Positions 16,544 through 24,722 are shown, counted from the stretch's first letter. The stretch: DNA of 51,200 nucleotides from Promicromonospora iranensis (GCF_028994775.1 NZ_JAJQMN010000001.1:597203-648402), one strand, 5' to 3'. The notes: generated by a model from the letters alone, not told the origin. Numbers and translations are program-made.

Positions 16544-19500
16544 TCACCCAATACTCGGACCGGACGCGTCGCCCAGCGTTGTGTGCAAGGTGGACGAGGA
16601 ACTGGAGCTTGTAAGTTTTCGCACCAGCCCAAGGGCGCGGCTCGCGTCGTCACGTTGGGGGAGCGCAATGGGCTGGTCGCCCAGCAGGCTGTCTCCAACC
16701 ACTCCGTAGCGGTCTCGGTAAGCGACCACAGCGGTGACCGCTTCCTGCCATTCGCGTTCCATGGGTCCCTGCGGGCGTGGCGGTAAGTGTCGGGTCCAGG
16801 ATTCATGGTCACCGAATGCCTGCTTGGCCAGGGTGCGGGCGCGGCGGTTGATTAGTTCGGCGCGAAGGTCGAGAGCTTCGCGCACATCGTCCGGCAGCGG
16901 CCCCCGGGCTTTCGGTATGAGGCCGACGATTCGGTTCCTCCCGTTCGATGCACGAGTGGCGGCATGGCTAAGTCGGTCACGCAAGACAGCCGCGACATCG
17001 TCCGCATCGTAGAGGCTTCGTGCGCTCGCTAGTCGAGACAGAAGCCAACCGACGTTGTGGCCGTCTGCTTCGGCTCGGCGTAGTTCGGCGCACAGTGGTC
17101 CGAACGCGTCGGATTCCACGACCTGGGCGATGTCGCGTCGGGTGAAGCCTTCCCCGGCCAGGGTGTGCGCGACCAGTTGGGTCCAGCGGGGGCGTTGGGC
17201 GTGGGTGGCGATGGTGTCGTACTCGGCGGCGAGCTGTGCGATGGAACCCCAGCGGTGTTCCTCGTCGTGCCGGGCCTGGTGTGCGGAGGGTTCGGCGCCG
17301 ACCCGGTGCAGGATGCCCGCCAGGACGGCACGGGCCGCGTCGAGTTCTGGAAGGTCGGGGTCGATGTTCGCGCCGATGGTGTGTTCGTGGTTGTGGTTCC
17401 GGTCGGGCTGGTCGACCGGCACGAACACGGTGTTCGTCGCGCGACCTCGGGTCAGCGCCACGTACAGGTTCTCCCGGCTCATGGTCGGGCTCGCGACCGT
17501 GTACGCGGTGTCGACGGTCAGGCCCTGGGCGCGGTGTGCGGTGATCGCGTACCCGAGGTCGACGTGCTCGGCCACGTACGCGGCGGGCAGCCGGACCATC
17601 GGGCCGCTGAGCTGCTGGCGGTCGGCGTTCCGGGCATCGGTGTGCGCGTCCGGGTCGATGCGCTGAGCGGTGACCGACCCGTCCGGGTGGACGTCGGTGA
17701 TCTGCCACCGGTCGCCGTTACGGACCCATCCGGCGTGCCCGGAACGCAGAGTGCGGTCGTTGCGACGGGTCAGGATCAGGTCTCCGGCCGACGCTCGTGT
17801 CTGTCCGGCCAGGCGCACCGACTGACCGTCGGAGACACGTCCACTCAGGACGCGTTCGGAGCGGGCTCGGCGGTTGAGGTCGTTCATCGTGTTGTTGTCG
17901 AGCACGACCAGCACGGAGGACAGCCCCGCGTCCGTGTCCGTCTTCCAGGCGGTGTAGGCGGCGGCGGTCATGTCTTCGGTGGTGCCCGCCTGGATGCGGC
18001 CGTGGTCCTGGTAGGTGGTCAGGATGGCGGGGTCTCCGTCGCGCAGGCGGAGGGTGGCGCGCTTCTCCCAGTCGGCGTGGAAGCGGTGTACCTCGATCAG
18101 CGTCGGGACGTCACCGCTTGTCCGGGCACGTTCGTTGGTCAGGAGGGTCAGGGTTCCACCGGTCTCCACGGCGGGGAGTTGGGCGGGGTCGCCGACCAGG
18201 AGCACCTTCGCGCCGGCCTCGACGGCCGCGCGCGTGAGGCGGTCCAGGGTGTGCGTGCCGGCGAGGGATGCTTCGTCCACAATGACCAGTTGCCCCGGCT
18301 CGAACCGGGCCTGGTCGTGCTGGTGGCGAGTAAGCCACATCGCCGTGTTCTCACACTCGATCCCGAGCTCCGTCGCCAGGACATCCGCAGCCGCCGCAGA
18401 GGGCGCCAGACCGACGACGGCTCCCGGGCCGTGCTGACCTTCCCACAGGGTGCGCAGCGCGCGGAGGGTCGTGGTCTTCCCGGTCCCGGCAGGGCCGATC
18501 AGCAGGTCCAGGCGCCGCCCCGAACTGGCCACGGCATGGACAGCGTCGGCCTGCGACGCGTCGAGCGCACCGTCCCGCACACTGTAGTTCAGGATGGCCC
18601 GCAGCCACTCGCCGCCTAGGCGTGGTGCGGTGTGGTCGTCCATGAGTCTGAGGAGGCGCTTTTCGGCGTCCAGGACGGCCTGGGAGGTGAACACGGTCGA
18701 GTGCTTGGGCCGCAGGGTGCTGGTCCCGTCCGCGCGCCGCATCGCCACGGGCGTCGGGACCAGCTCACGTGGGGTCAGGATGACCGAGCCGCCCTCGGCC
18801 TGGGCGACGATCCGGGCCACGACCTCGATGCGGTCTTGGTGAGTGGCCATGCGCCAGTGCATGGTCTGTCGTTCGGCTTCGGCCCACAGGTTCCAGTGCT
18901 TCCACGTGGCCCGCTTGTCCCCCACCACGCTCAGCACCACCGAGGCCGCCATGTCCACCACGTCCTGGGGGACGTCACCGGACGTGAACACCTGGCCCGG
19001 TTCGGCCAGGGCAGCGGACAGCAGGCCTTGCGCCCATTCGGTCGGGTCCTGGCCCAGGATGCGCCCGGCCCGCTCCCGCCACTGCGCGGTCAGGTCGGCC
19101 AGGGACTCGATGGTCTTGGGCGGTCGGGTTTCCAAGGTGGCCTGTTCCCGCAGCCGGTTGATCGTGCCCGGCGACGGAGTGCGCCCGTGCTTGCCGCGGT
19201 ACTCGTCGATGAGCTGGTCGGCGCAGTGCTCGATCTCGGCCGACCGGTTGGAGAACTCCTCGATCAGCTCGTCACTGACGCCGACGATCTCCATCCGCGG
19301 GCTACGGTCCGTGCCCCGGACCCGTCGTTCCCACTTCACGCCCAGGGCACCGGTGAGACGGTCGGCCAGCACGGCGTTGTAGTGCTCGCTGAACGCGACG
19401 TTCGCGTTGAACAGCGCCCTCGAGTCCAGGGTGCGCCACTTGCCGTCGACCAGGGCGCGGACCTTGTTCGCGATCACCAGGTGCGTGTGCAGCTGCGGGT

Positions 19501-20173
19501 CGTGCGCACGAGAGTCCCAATGGTCGTACGCAGTGGCGATCACCCCGGAGACGTCGGCCTGCATGATCGACCCGTCCCCCGCGTCGGTACCCATCCTCGT
19601 GGCTGCGATGTGCTCCTCGATGAACCGGATCGTCTCGGCCATCGCCGCCCGGTGCGCATCCAGGATCACCGCCTGCGTGTTCCGGTCCGACAGGCCCCAC
19701 AGCACCGAGACCGACTTCGCGGGCGAGAACGTCAGATCGAACCCAGCGACCGCTGTCCGCTTCCCCGCCAGCGTCTCGTCCCGCACGATCGCGTCCACCG
19801 CGGCCTTCCGGTCCTCTGGGCTCAGGTTCGGGTCCAGAGCAGCGGCACGGTTCTCGATCCGCTCACGCAGCGGCACGATCTTCGGGTACGCCCGCCCCAA
19901 CGGCTCCGTTGTGACCGGGTCCCGACCAGCTTCCAAGAGCCGCTGGAGCTGGGTGGTGGTCACGCCGTCCCCCGGGATCAGGACACCCCCACCGAGGTCC
20001 GCAACGCCGCTTCCCAGCCAGTACCCGGGTGGGGTGCCCATGGCCGTGTAGTACGCGGTGACCGGGTCCAGGCCGAGTCCGTCGTCGAGGTTCGGGGCAT
20101 CGCAGTCGCCGTTGGCCACGGAACCGGTCAGGTACTCCGTGCCGTTGCCCACGCTCATCGGAACGATGCTCAC
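16544..20173 (-). CDS. MobF relaxase with RecD-like helicase domain (TraA/TrwC type)
   Basis: 1,209 residues. The N-terminal relaxase (about 1-300) has a candidate nicking Tyr in NGTEYLTGS, FDLTFSPAKSVSVLWGL, and the three-His metal site in HDPQLHTHLVIANKV. The helicase part begins near residue 565 with Walker A IGPAGTGKTTTLRAL, followed by LVIVDEASLAGTHTLDRL, LLVGDPAQLPAVETGGTL and AITAHRAQGLTVDTAYTV. It nicks oriT in one strand and unwinds the element for conjugative transfer. GTG 20173 is chosen because it overlaps the stop of an upstream frame (GTGA); 20179 is an alternative. No coupling protein or mating-pair genes are in the window, so the element would need help to transfer. Confidence 0.9.
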   Translation of the reverse strand: MSIVPMSVGNGTEYLTGSVANGDCDAPNLDDGLGLDPVTAYYTAMGTPPGYWLGSGVADLGGGVLIPGDGVTTTQLQRLLEAGRDPVTTEPLGRAYPKIVPLRERIENRAAALDPNLSPEDRKAAVDAIVRDETLAGKRTAVAGFDLTFSPAKSVSVLWGLSDRNTQAVILDAHRAAMAETIRFIEEHIAATRMGTDAGDGSIMQADVSGVIATAYDHWDSRAHDPQLHTHLVIANKVRALVDGKWRTLDSRALFNANVAFSEHYNAVLADRLTGALGVKWERRVRGTDRSPRMEIVGVSDELIEEFSNRSAEIEHCADQLIDEYRGKHGRTPSPGTINRLREQATLETRPPKTIESLADLTAQWRERAGRILGQDPTEWAQGLLSAALAEPGQVFTSGDVPQDVVDMAASVVLSVVGDKRATWKHWNLWAEAERQTMHWRMATHQDRIEVVARIVAQAEGGSVILTPRELVPTPVAMRRADGTSTLRPKHSTVFTSQAVLDAEKRLLRLMDDHTAPRLGGEWLRAILNYSVRDGALDASQADAVHAVASSGRRLDLLIGPAGTGKTTTLRALRTLWEGQHGPGAVVGLAPSAAAADVLATELGIECENTAMWLTRHQHDQARFEPGQLVIVDEASLAGTHTLDRLTRAAVEAGAKVLLVGDPAQLPAVETGGTLTLLTNERARTSGDVPTLIEVHRFHADWEKRATLRLRDGDPAILTTYQDHGRIQAGTTEDMTAAAYTAWKTDTDAGLSSVLVVLDNNTMNDLNRRARSERVLSGRVSDGQSVRLAGQTRASAGDLILTRRNDRTLRSGHAGWVRNGDRWQITDVHPDGSVTAQRIDPDAHTDARNADRQQLSGPMVRLPAAYVAEHVDLGYAITAHRAQGLTVDTAYTVASPTMSRENLYVALTRGRATNTVFVPVDQPDRNHNHEHTIGANIDPDLPELDAARAVLAGILHRVGAEPSAHQARHDEEHRWGSIAQLAAEYDTIATHAQRPRWTQLVAHTLAGEGFTRRDIAQVVESDAFGPLCAELRRAEADGHNVGWLLSRLASARSLYDADDVAAVLRDRLSHAATRASNGRNRIVGLIPKARGPLPDDVREALDLRAELINRRARTLAKQAFGDHESWTRHLPPRPQGPMEREWQEAVTAVVAYRDRYGVVGDSLLGDQPIALPQRDDASRALGLVRKLTSSSSSSTLHTTLGDASGPSIG

Positions 20174-20517
20174 CGCCACCAGCGATCACCACCCCGCGGG
20201 TGTGCGGGCGAGGTGTGCGGGCAACCGGCCAACAGCGCCGAATCGCACCAACGCCAACGGTTCCGTCGTTCCTCAACTGCCTGAGGTGTGCTGCGTTGCC
20301 AGGCGACCAACCCCGCGTACGTCGTTGCCCGCCTGCGACTTGCCAGCCGCGTGCCGTACTCCGTACCGCTGCCGCCGCTCGGTGCACATGCTGCAAGCGT
20401 CCAGCTCGCTGCAACGTGCGTCTGCATAGTCACGTAAGCCGGGTAGGAGGGAACAGCGGGGCGGAACCCCCAGGCAATGACCCACTCCGCCGCGTCGGCG
20501 AACGTCTCGGGGCGCAT
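20170..20517 (-). CDS. Possible small protein upstream of the relaxase
   Basis: 115 residues from ATG 20517 (MRPETFADAAEWVIAWGF), rich in Trp and Arg, ending GGDRWWR. It has no recognised domain and no Shine-Dalgarno. The argument for it is the GTGA overlap of its stop with the relaxase start. The argument against it is the lack of a family and a competing open frame on the same strand (20273-20485). Confidence 0.3.
   Translation of the reverse strand: MRPETFADAAEWVIAWGFRPAVPSYPAYVTMQTHVAASWTLAACAPSGGSGTEYGTRLASRRRATTYAGLVAWQRSTPQAVEERRNRWRWCDSALLAGCPHTSPAHPRGGDRWWR
20200..20222. repeat. Direct repeat GTGTGCGGGC, possible oriT part
   Basis: Two copies of GTGTGCGGGC (20200-20209 and 20213-20222) 13 bp apart, just upstream of the relaxase start. 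MobF oriT sites usually lie here and carry short repeats, but no nic site could be recognised. Confidence 0.25.
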
Positions 20518-20562
20518 CGCCGGGGCGTGCTGGTGCGGGCTGGTGGCGTTGCCGTCAACGAC

Positions 20563-20598
20563 AACGGGGCCCGGACACCGAAGTGTCCGAGCCCCGTT
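20563..20598 (-). terminator. Terminator of the excisionase gene, UUCG tetraloop
   Basis: 16-bp stem closed by C(UUCG)G when read on the minus strand. The single imperfect pair is a U-G wobble in the minus-strand RNA but a C-A mismatch in the plus-strand RNA, so the hairpin is made for minus-strand transcripts. It lies 23 bases after the excisionase stop. Confidence 0.7.
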
Positions 20599-20620
20599 CA
20601 TCCGCCTACCCCGAGAGGAG

Positions 20621-20824
20621 TCAGGCCGCTGTGTGCTTGGCACCAGCCGCCTCCTGCGCCGCGAGCCAGGCCATCACCTTCGAGCGCCGGTAGACCACCC
20701 GGCGCTGACCGAGGCGGAACGAGTCAGGGCCCTTCCCGATGTACCGCCACCAACGCAGCGTGTTCTCCGGCACACCCAGAAGGTCAGCGACCTCCCGCGT
20801 GCGCAGCAGCGGATCCGACTCCAT
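20621..20824 (-). CDS. xis: Excisionase / AlpA-MerR type helix-turn-helix protein
   Basis: 67 residues. LLRTREVADLLGVPENTLRWW followed by RRVVYRRSKVMAWLAAQE is the short winged HTH of excisionase/helix_turn_helix_17 proteins. It directs the integrase towards excision. ATG 20824 has AAGGAG about nine bases upstream, better than the ATG eight codons earlier. The gene is divergent from the regulator-integrase pair, as usual, and is followed by its own UUCG terminator. Confidence 0.85.
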   Translation of the reverse strand: MESDPLLRTREVADLLGVPENTLRWWRYIGKGPDSFRLGQRRVVYRRSKVMAWLAAQEAAGAKHTAA

Positions 20825-20881
20825 GACGACCACTCTCCTTGGCTGCATACTTCTTGGAGATTTATTTCATCACGGTTTCTA

Positions 20882-20911
20882 TTGGCAGTCAATAAGATTC
20901 GCCGATACCGT
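20882..20911 (+). promoter_or_regulatory. Promoter of the regulator-integrase operon
   Basis: TTGGCA at 20882-20887 and TACCGT (TANNNT) at 20906-20911 are 18 bases apart. The start codon GTG 20918 lies six bases after the -10 element, so transcription should begin on the start codon. Confidence 0.55.
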
Positions 20912-20917
20912 TGCGGT

Positions 20918-21583
20918 GTGGCAGACCAACGAGACGTCCAAGTTGGACAGAACCTCACCAAGCATCGCGGCGCCGTCAGCCAGCAGACACTGGCCGGCTG
21001 GATGCGCGAACGCGGGTGGAAGTGGTCCCAGGCCACGACCTCCGCTATCGAGAAAGGAGAACGTCCCCTCAAGTTTGTTGAGGCCGTCGATCTGGCGGCT
21101 GTCCTCGACATCCGCACCGAGGACCTGCTCGCAGAGCCAGAGCTGGCCACAGCGTCGCGCACTGTGGCAACCAGTGCTCGACAGACCGCCGAACTGGCCA
21201 AGCGAGCGCTGACCGCGTCCCTCGCGTTCGAGCGTGAACGCCGAGCTCTCGACGACGCCATCGACACAGCCGTCAGGGTCCCCGGTTGGGATGCCCTGGC
21301 CGATGTCGAACAGATCGGCCAGGCGCTTACGTACACCACCCGCGCCATCGGCGACGTGGCTCACGAGCAAGTGCAACTGGAACGCGAGGGCCGAGCGAAC
21401 ACCGAAATCGCTGACCTCTATCAAGCGATCCTCGGGGTCCGCGAGCGCGTCTGGTTCTCCCCCGACGACTGGCGCGCCGAGCGCGGCATCCGCCTCCGCG
21501 AAGACCCCCAAGAACCCGCCAACCCGAACACCCCACAGGAAGGAACGAGCGATGTCCTCCATAAAGAAGAGACCGAACGGTAA
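20918..21583 (+). CDS. Small HTH regulator upstream of integrase
   Basis: 221 residues. The N-terminal XRE-like HTH (about 10-70: LTKHRGAVSQQTLAGWMRER, then WSQATTSAIEKGERPLKFVE) has the typical AIEKGERP loop. After it comes a long helical, charged region (ARQTAELAKRALTASLAFER) that could dimerise. It likely sets int/xis levels. The GTG start is supported by the leaderless promoter. Its 3' end overlaps the integrase start by 32 bases, so the two are translationally linked. Confidence 0.75.
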   Translation: MADQRDVQVGQNLTKHRGAVSQQTLAGWMRERGWKWSQATTSAIEKGERPLKFVEAVDLAAVLDIRTEDLLAEPELATASRTVATSARQTAELAKRALTASLAFERERRALDDAIDTAVRVPGWDALADVEQIGQALTYTTRAIGDVAHEQVQLEREGRANTEIADLYQAILGVRERVWFSPDDWRAERGIRLREDPQEPANPNTPQEGTSDVLHKEETER

Positions 21584-22844
21584 GTGGCGCGCCCGCTACC
21601 GCGACGCGGACAAGCAAGAGCACTCCCGCCACTTCGACCGCAAGACCGACGCCCAGCGCTGGTTGGACGAAGTGACGACCAGCATCGTCACCGGGCAGTA
21701 CGTCCACCCCAAGGCCGGTGACATCACGTTCTACGACTACGCGGAGACCTGGCGCACAATCGCCAGCCACCGGGAGTCGTCCGCCGACCTGGTCCGGCGC
21801 CACTTCACTAACCACGTGTACCCCGCGATCGGCCAGAAGCGGCTCAAGAACATCACGCCGTCGGACATCCGGTCGCTCGACAAGACACTGGGCGAGAAGT
21901 TGGCACCGGCGACAGTCGTCGTCATTCACCGGTACGTCTCAGCCGTGCTGGCCTCAGCGGTGCGTGACCGCAAGATCCCAGTGAGTCCCACGGTCACGGT
22001 TACGGCGCCCAAGCCCGGCAAGAAGAAGGTCGTGCCCCTCTCGACGGAGGTCGTGTTCAGCCTCCGAGACGTCGTACCGGACCGTTACCGGGCGCTCGTG
22101 GTCACGACGGCAGGTACGGGGCTCCGACAGGGCGAGGTCTTCGGACTCACCCTGGACCGAGTCGACCTCATGCGGAGGACCATGACCGTTGACCGACAGC
22201 TCGTCTCCGTCAACGGCGCTCGTCCTGCGTTCGGCGAACTCAAGACGGAGGCCTCAGAGCGAGAGATTCCGTTGCCACAGACGGTGGTCGATGCAATCGC
22301 CGCACACCTCGCCACCTATCCGACTGGCGCCGACGGACTCATCTTCACCAACTCCGAGGGCGGAGCGCTCCGCCGCTCTGGCTTCAACGAGATCTGGACG
22401 GCAGCACGGCGAACAGTGCTCGCGGCATTCGCGTGGCTGGACGCCTCGCCTGAGGACCGGGTCGGATCGGTCGCGAAGGCCCTCGGGACATCAACCGCCA
22501 AGGCAGGTGCGCTCGTCGTCCAGGCGCGAGCAGCGGGCCTCGTCCCGCCCGACGATGCAAGCCCGACCCTGATCGAGTCAGCACGAGCAGCGCTCGGCGA
22601 CCTCCCCCGGGGTGCCATGGTGTTCCACGACCTAAGGCACTACTACGCGAGCCTGCTCATCCGGCGCGGAGCGTCGGTGAAGGTGGTGCAAGCCAGGCTC
22701 GGACACAAGTCCGCAGCCGAGACGCTGGACACCTACTCGCACCTGTGGCCGGACGACGACGACCGGACCCGCGACGCGGTGGACAGTGTCCTCGGCGCAG
22801 TTCTTGCGGACTCTCTGCGGACTGCGCCCCCCGTCGCAGCCTGA
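21552..22844 (+). CDS. int: Tyrosine integrase with an insertion in the catalytic domain
   Basis: 430 residues. N-terminal AP2-like part (KRPNGKWRARYRDADKQEH, about 6-25), SAM-like core-binding domain (about 58-145), catalytic domain with R192 (GTGLRQGEV), K231, H359 and R362 (FHDLRHYYAS), H385 (LGHKSAAETL) and nucleophile Y395 (TYSH). All catalytic residues are present. About 60 extra residues (roughly 291-352) lie between the GGALRRSGF segment and FHDLRH; part of them (VGSVAKALGTSTAKAGALVV) looks like a helix-turn-helix. The gene ends 23 bp before the rnpB 3' end, so the element is integrated next to rnpB. Confidence 0.93.
   Translation: MSSIKKRPNGKWRARYRDADKQEHSRHFDRKTDAQRWLDEVTTSIVTGQYVHPKAGDITFYDYAETWRTIASHRESSADLVRRHFTNHVYPAIGQKRLKNITPSDIRSLDKTLGEKLAPATVVVIHRYVSAVLASAVRDRKIPVSPTVTVTAPKPGKKKVVPLSTEVVFSLRDVVPDRYRALVVTTAGTGLRQGEVFGLTLDRVDLMRRTMTVDRQLVSVNGARPAFGELKTEASEREIPLPQTVVDAIAAHLATYPTGADGLIFTNSEGGALRRSGFNEIWTAARRTVLAAFAWLDASPEDRVGSVAKALGTSTAKAGALVVQARAAGLVPPDDASPTLIESARAALGDLPRGAMVFHDLRHYYASLLIRRGASVKVVQARLGHKSAAETLDTYSHLWPDDDDRTRDAVDSVLGAVLADSLRTAPPVAA
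22802..22825. other. Candidate right attachment site, inside the integrase 3' end
   Basis: Partner of 4774-4797 (22 of 24 identical). It carries two TGCGGAC motifs (22805-22811, 22816-22822). If this is attR, the last integrase codons come from the chromosome in the integrated state. Not proven. Confidence 0.35.
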
Positions 22845-22867
22845 ATGCGCTGGTCAGAGCGTTAAAA

Positions 22868-23271
22868 GCGGACGAGCCGGTCTGTACGCCGGGTTCTGTT
22901 CCCGCGCCGGGTTACCCCCGCGCGGGCGACGGTCATCCATCTAGGCCCTGCGTTGCCGCAGGGCTCGAGCGGTCTACCCGACTGTGCTTCTCAAGGAGAA
23001 TCGGGCGAGCAGCCCTCAAACACAGTCTGTCTGACCTTGCTCCAGGTGGGGTTTACCTAGCCGCTACCGTCACCGGCAGCGCTGGTGGTCTCTTACACCA
23101 CCGTTTCACCCTTACCCCCGGTCCTGAGACCGGGGGCGGTCTGTTTTCTGTGGCACTGTCCCGCGGGTCACCCCGGGTGGCTGTTAACCACCACCTTGCC
23201 CTGTGGAGCCCGGACGTTCCTCGGCAGGCACCCGAGGGTGCCCAACGCGACCGTCCGACCGACTCGTCCGC
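22868..23271 (-). ncRNA. rnpB: RNase P RNA (type A)
   Basis: About 404 bases. The minus strand begins GCGGACGAG and ends CTCGTCCGC, the two sides of helix P1. Near the 5' end stands GAGGAACGTCCGGGCTCC, the universal CR-I core, and near the 3' end ACAGAACCCGGCGTACAG, the CR-V core. Long GC hairpins between (for example CCCCCGGTC / GACCGGGGG) match bacterial type A. It is the catalytic RNA of RNase P, which removes tRNA 5' leaders. The mobile element ends just beyond its 3' end. Confidence 0.95.
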
Positions 23272-23322
23272 AGGTAGAAGCGTACCGCCAAGTGTTCGGA
23301 CCGCTTGTCAGACCTCGACCTG

Positions 23323-23706
23323 TCAGACGTCGACGCGATAGCTCAGCGTCAGCTCGTCGCCGGACATCCCCCGGATTCCCCAGTTCTCCTTCGGGCTCTC
23401 CAGGATCACGATCTCCAGGTCGTTCACGTCCAGGCCGAGGCGCGGAGCGACGTCGTCGTACAGCGCCGCGATCAGGGCGCGCTTGGCCTCCCGGCTGCGG
23501 CCGGTGAAGCAGACGATCTCCACGACCAGGTAGGCGTCCGAGCGCGGGGCGACCAGGTCGCCGTCGTCCAGGAGGAGGAAGCGGTGGAATCGCTTGTCCG
23601 CCGGGAGCTGCCACGTGCGGACGAGTGCCTCGTGCAGCGCGTCGGAGATCTCCGCACGCCGTTCGCCCCATACCGACCGGTTTCCGTACACCTTGACCTG
23701 GGCCAT
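23323..23706 (-). CDS. Tautomerase family protein
   Basis: 127 residues. Two alpha-beta-beta units of the 4-oxalocrotonate tautomerase superfamily: AQVKVYGNRSVWGERRAEIS with DALHEALVRTW, and YLVVEIVCFTGRSREAKRAL with YDDVAPRLGL, ending in ENWGIRGMSGDEL. Start ATG 23706 gives MAQVKVYG, without the amino-terminal Pro that serves as base in classical members; a GTG two codons upstream would put Pro at position 2. TAGGGT eight bases before ATG favours the ATG. Substrate unknown. Confidence 0.8.
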   Translation of the reverse strand: MAQVKVYGNRSVWGERRAEISDALHEALVRTWQLPADKRFHRFLLLDDGDLVAPRSDAYLVVEIVCFTGRSREAKRALIAALYDDVAPRLGLDVNDLEIVILESPKENWGIRGMSGDELTLSYRVDV

Positions 23707-23744
23707 GGGCACCGACCCTAGTCAGCCCTGCCGGCCGGCCACTT

Positions 23745-23750
23745 TAGGCT
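23745..23750 (+). promoter_or_regulatory. TANNNT -10 element of yaaA
   Basis: TAGGCT followed by six bases and GTG 23757. This fixes the yaaA start and predicts a leaderless mRNA. Confidence 0.5.
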
Positions 23751-23756
23751 GAGCGG

Positions 23757-24584
23757 GTGATGTTGCTCCTCCCGCCCTCCGAGGGCAAGACCCCCGCGCC
23801 CGAGGGCTCGGCCCCTCTCGACCTGAACGCCCTGGTGCACCCGGAGCTCACGGCACGGCGCGAGCAGATCATCGCGGACCTCGCGCGGGTCAGCGCGCGA
23901 CCCGACGCGACCGCCGTCCTCGGGGTCAGCGACGGGCTGGCCGACGAGGTGGCGCGCAACACGGCGCTCCGCGAGGCGCCGTCGGGCCGCGCGGCAGAGG
24001 TGTACACGGGAGTCCTGTACGCGGCGGCCGGCCTGGCCACGCTGCCCGACGCCGCCGCGCGGCGCGCCCAGGCGAGCGTCCTCACCTTCTCGGGGCTGTG
24101 GGGCGTCGTCGCACCCGCTGACCGCATCCCCGCCTACCGCCTCAGCATGGGCGTGTCCCTGCCGGACGTCGGGCGGCTCGCCACGTTTTGGAAGCCCGCC
24201 CTCACCGAGGTGCTCGACGCGCGGGCCGCGGGCGACGTCGTCGTGGACTGCCGGTCGGCCACGTACGTCGCCGCCTGGAAGCCGCGGACGACGGGCGCCG
24301 GGGCCGCCGAATGGGTGGAGGTACGCGTGCTCCGCGAGACCGACGGCAAGCGGACGGTGGTGTCGCACAACGCGAAGCACACGCGTGGCGTGCTGGCCGG
24401 ACACCTCCTGCGCCGCGAGCCCGAGGCCCGGACCAGCGAGGACGTGCTCAAGGCCGCACAGGAGCTGGTGGGCTCCGTGGTCCTCACGGAGATCGGCTCC
24501 GGCAAGGACCAGACGCTGATCGAGGCGAACCTGCTGGACGGAAAGCCGCGTGGCCCCCGGACGCTGGAGCTCGTCCTCGCCTGA
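23757..24584 (+). CDS. yaaA: Peroxide stress protein YaaA
   Basis: 275 residues. YaaA/DUF328 family: starts MMLLLPPSEGKTPAPEGS, has FSGLWGVVAPADRIPAYRLS, and the DCRSATYVAAWKP and VVSHNAKHTRGVLAGHLL motifs. In E. coli, YaaA limits free iron and DNA damage under hydrogen peroxide. GTG 23757 is chosen over ATG 23760 because of the six-base distance from TAGGCT and because it gives the usual spacing to PPSEGK. A long inverted repeat follows 18 bases after the stop. Confidence 0.9.
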   Translation: MMLLLPPSEGKTPAPEGSAPLDLNALVHPELTARREQIIADLARVSARPDATAVLGVSDGLADEVARNTALREAPSGRAAEVYTGVLYAAAGLATLPDAAARRAQASVLTFSGLWGVVAPADRIPAYRLSMGVSLPDVGRLATFWKPALTEVLDARAAGDVVVDCRSATYVAAWKPRTTGAGAAEWVEVRVLRETDGKRTVVSHNAKHTRGVLAGHLLRREPEARTSEDVLKAAQELVGSVVLTEIGSGKDQTLIEANLLDGKPRGPRTLELVLA

Positions 24585-24602
24585 CCGGCTCCCTCGCCTC
24601 CA

Positions 24603-24664
24603 CTTCGAGGCCTACGTTTCTTCGCTCTCCGGGGCCTGAGAGCGAAAGAACTTAGGTCTCGAAG
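24603..24664. repeat. Imperfect 27-bp inverted repeat
   Basis: Left arm 24603-24629 and right arm 24638-24664 pair at 23 of 27 positions around an 8-base loop. It follows yaaA and precedes the MFS gene on the same strand, so it may act as the yaaA terminator. Its size and imperfect symmetry also suit a REP-like repeated palindrome. Confidence 0.55.
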
Positions 24665-24722
24665 GAGAAGGCGGGTCCCAAACCCTGGCGCCCGTGCCCA
24701 CCGACCGGTTGGATGGCCGGTC

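Noticed and set aside
17165-20284. Long plus-strand frames opposite the relaxase
   Set aside because: The minus frame has relaxase and helicase motifs throughout.
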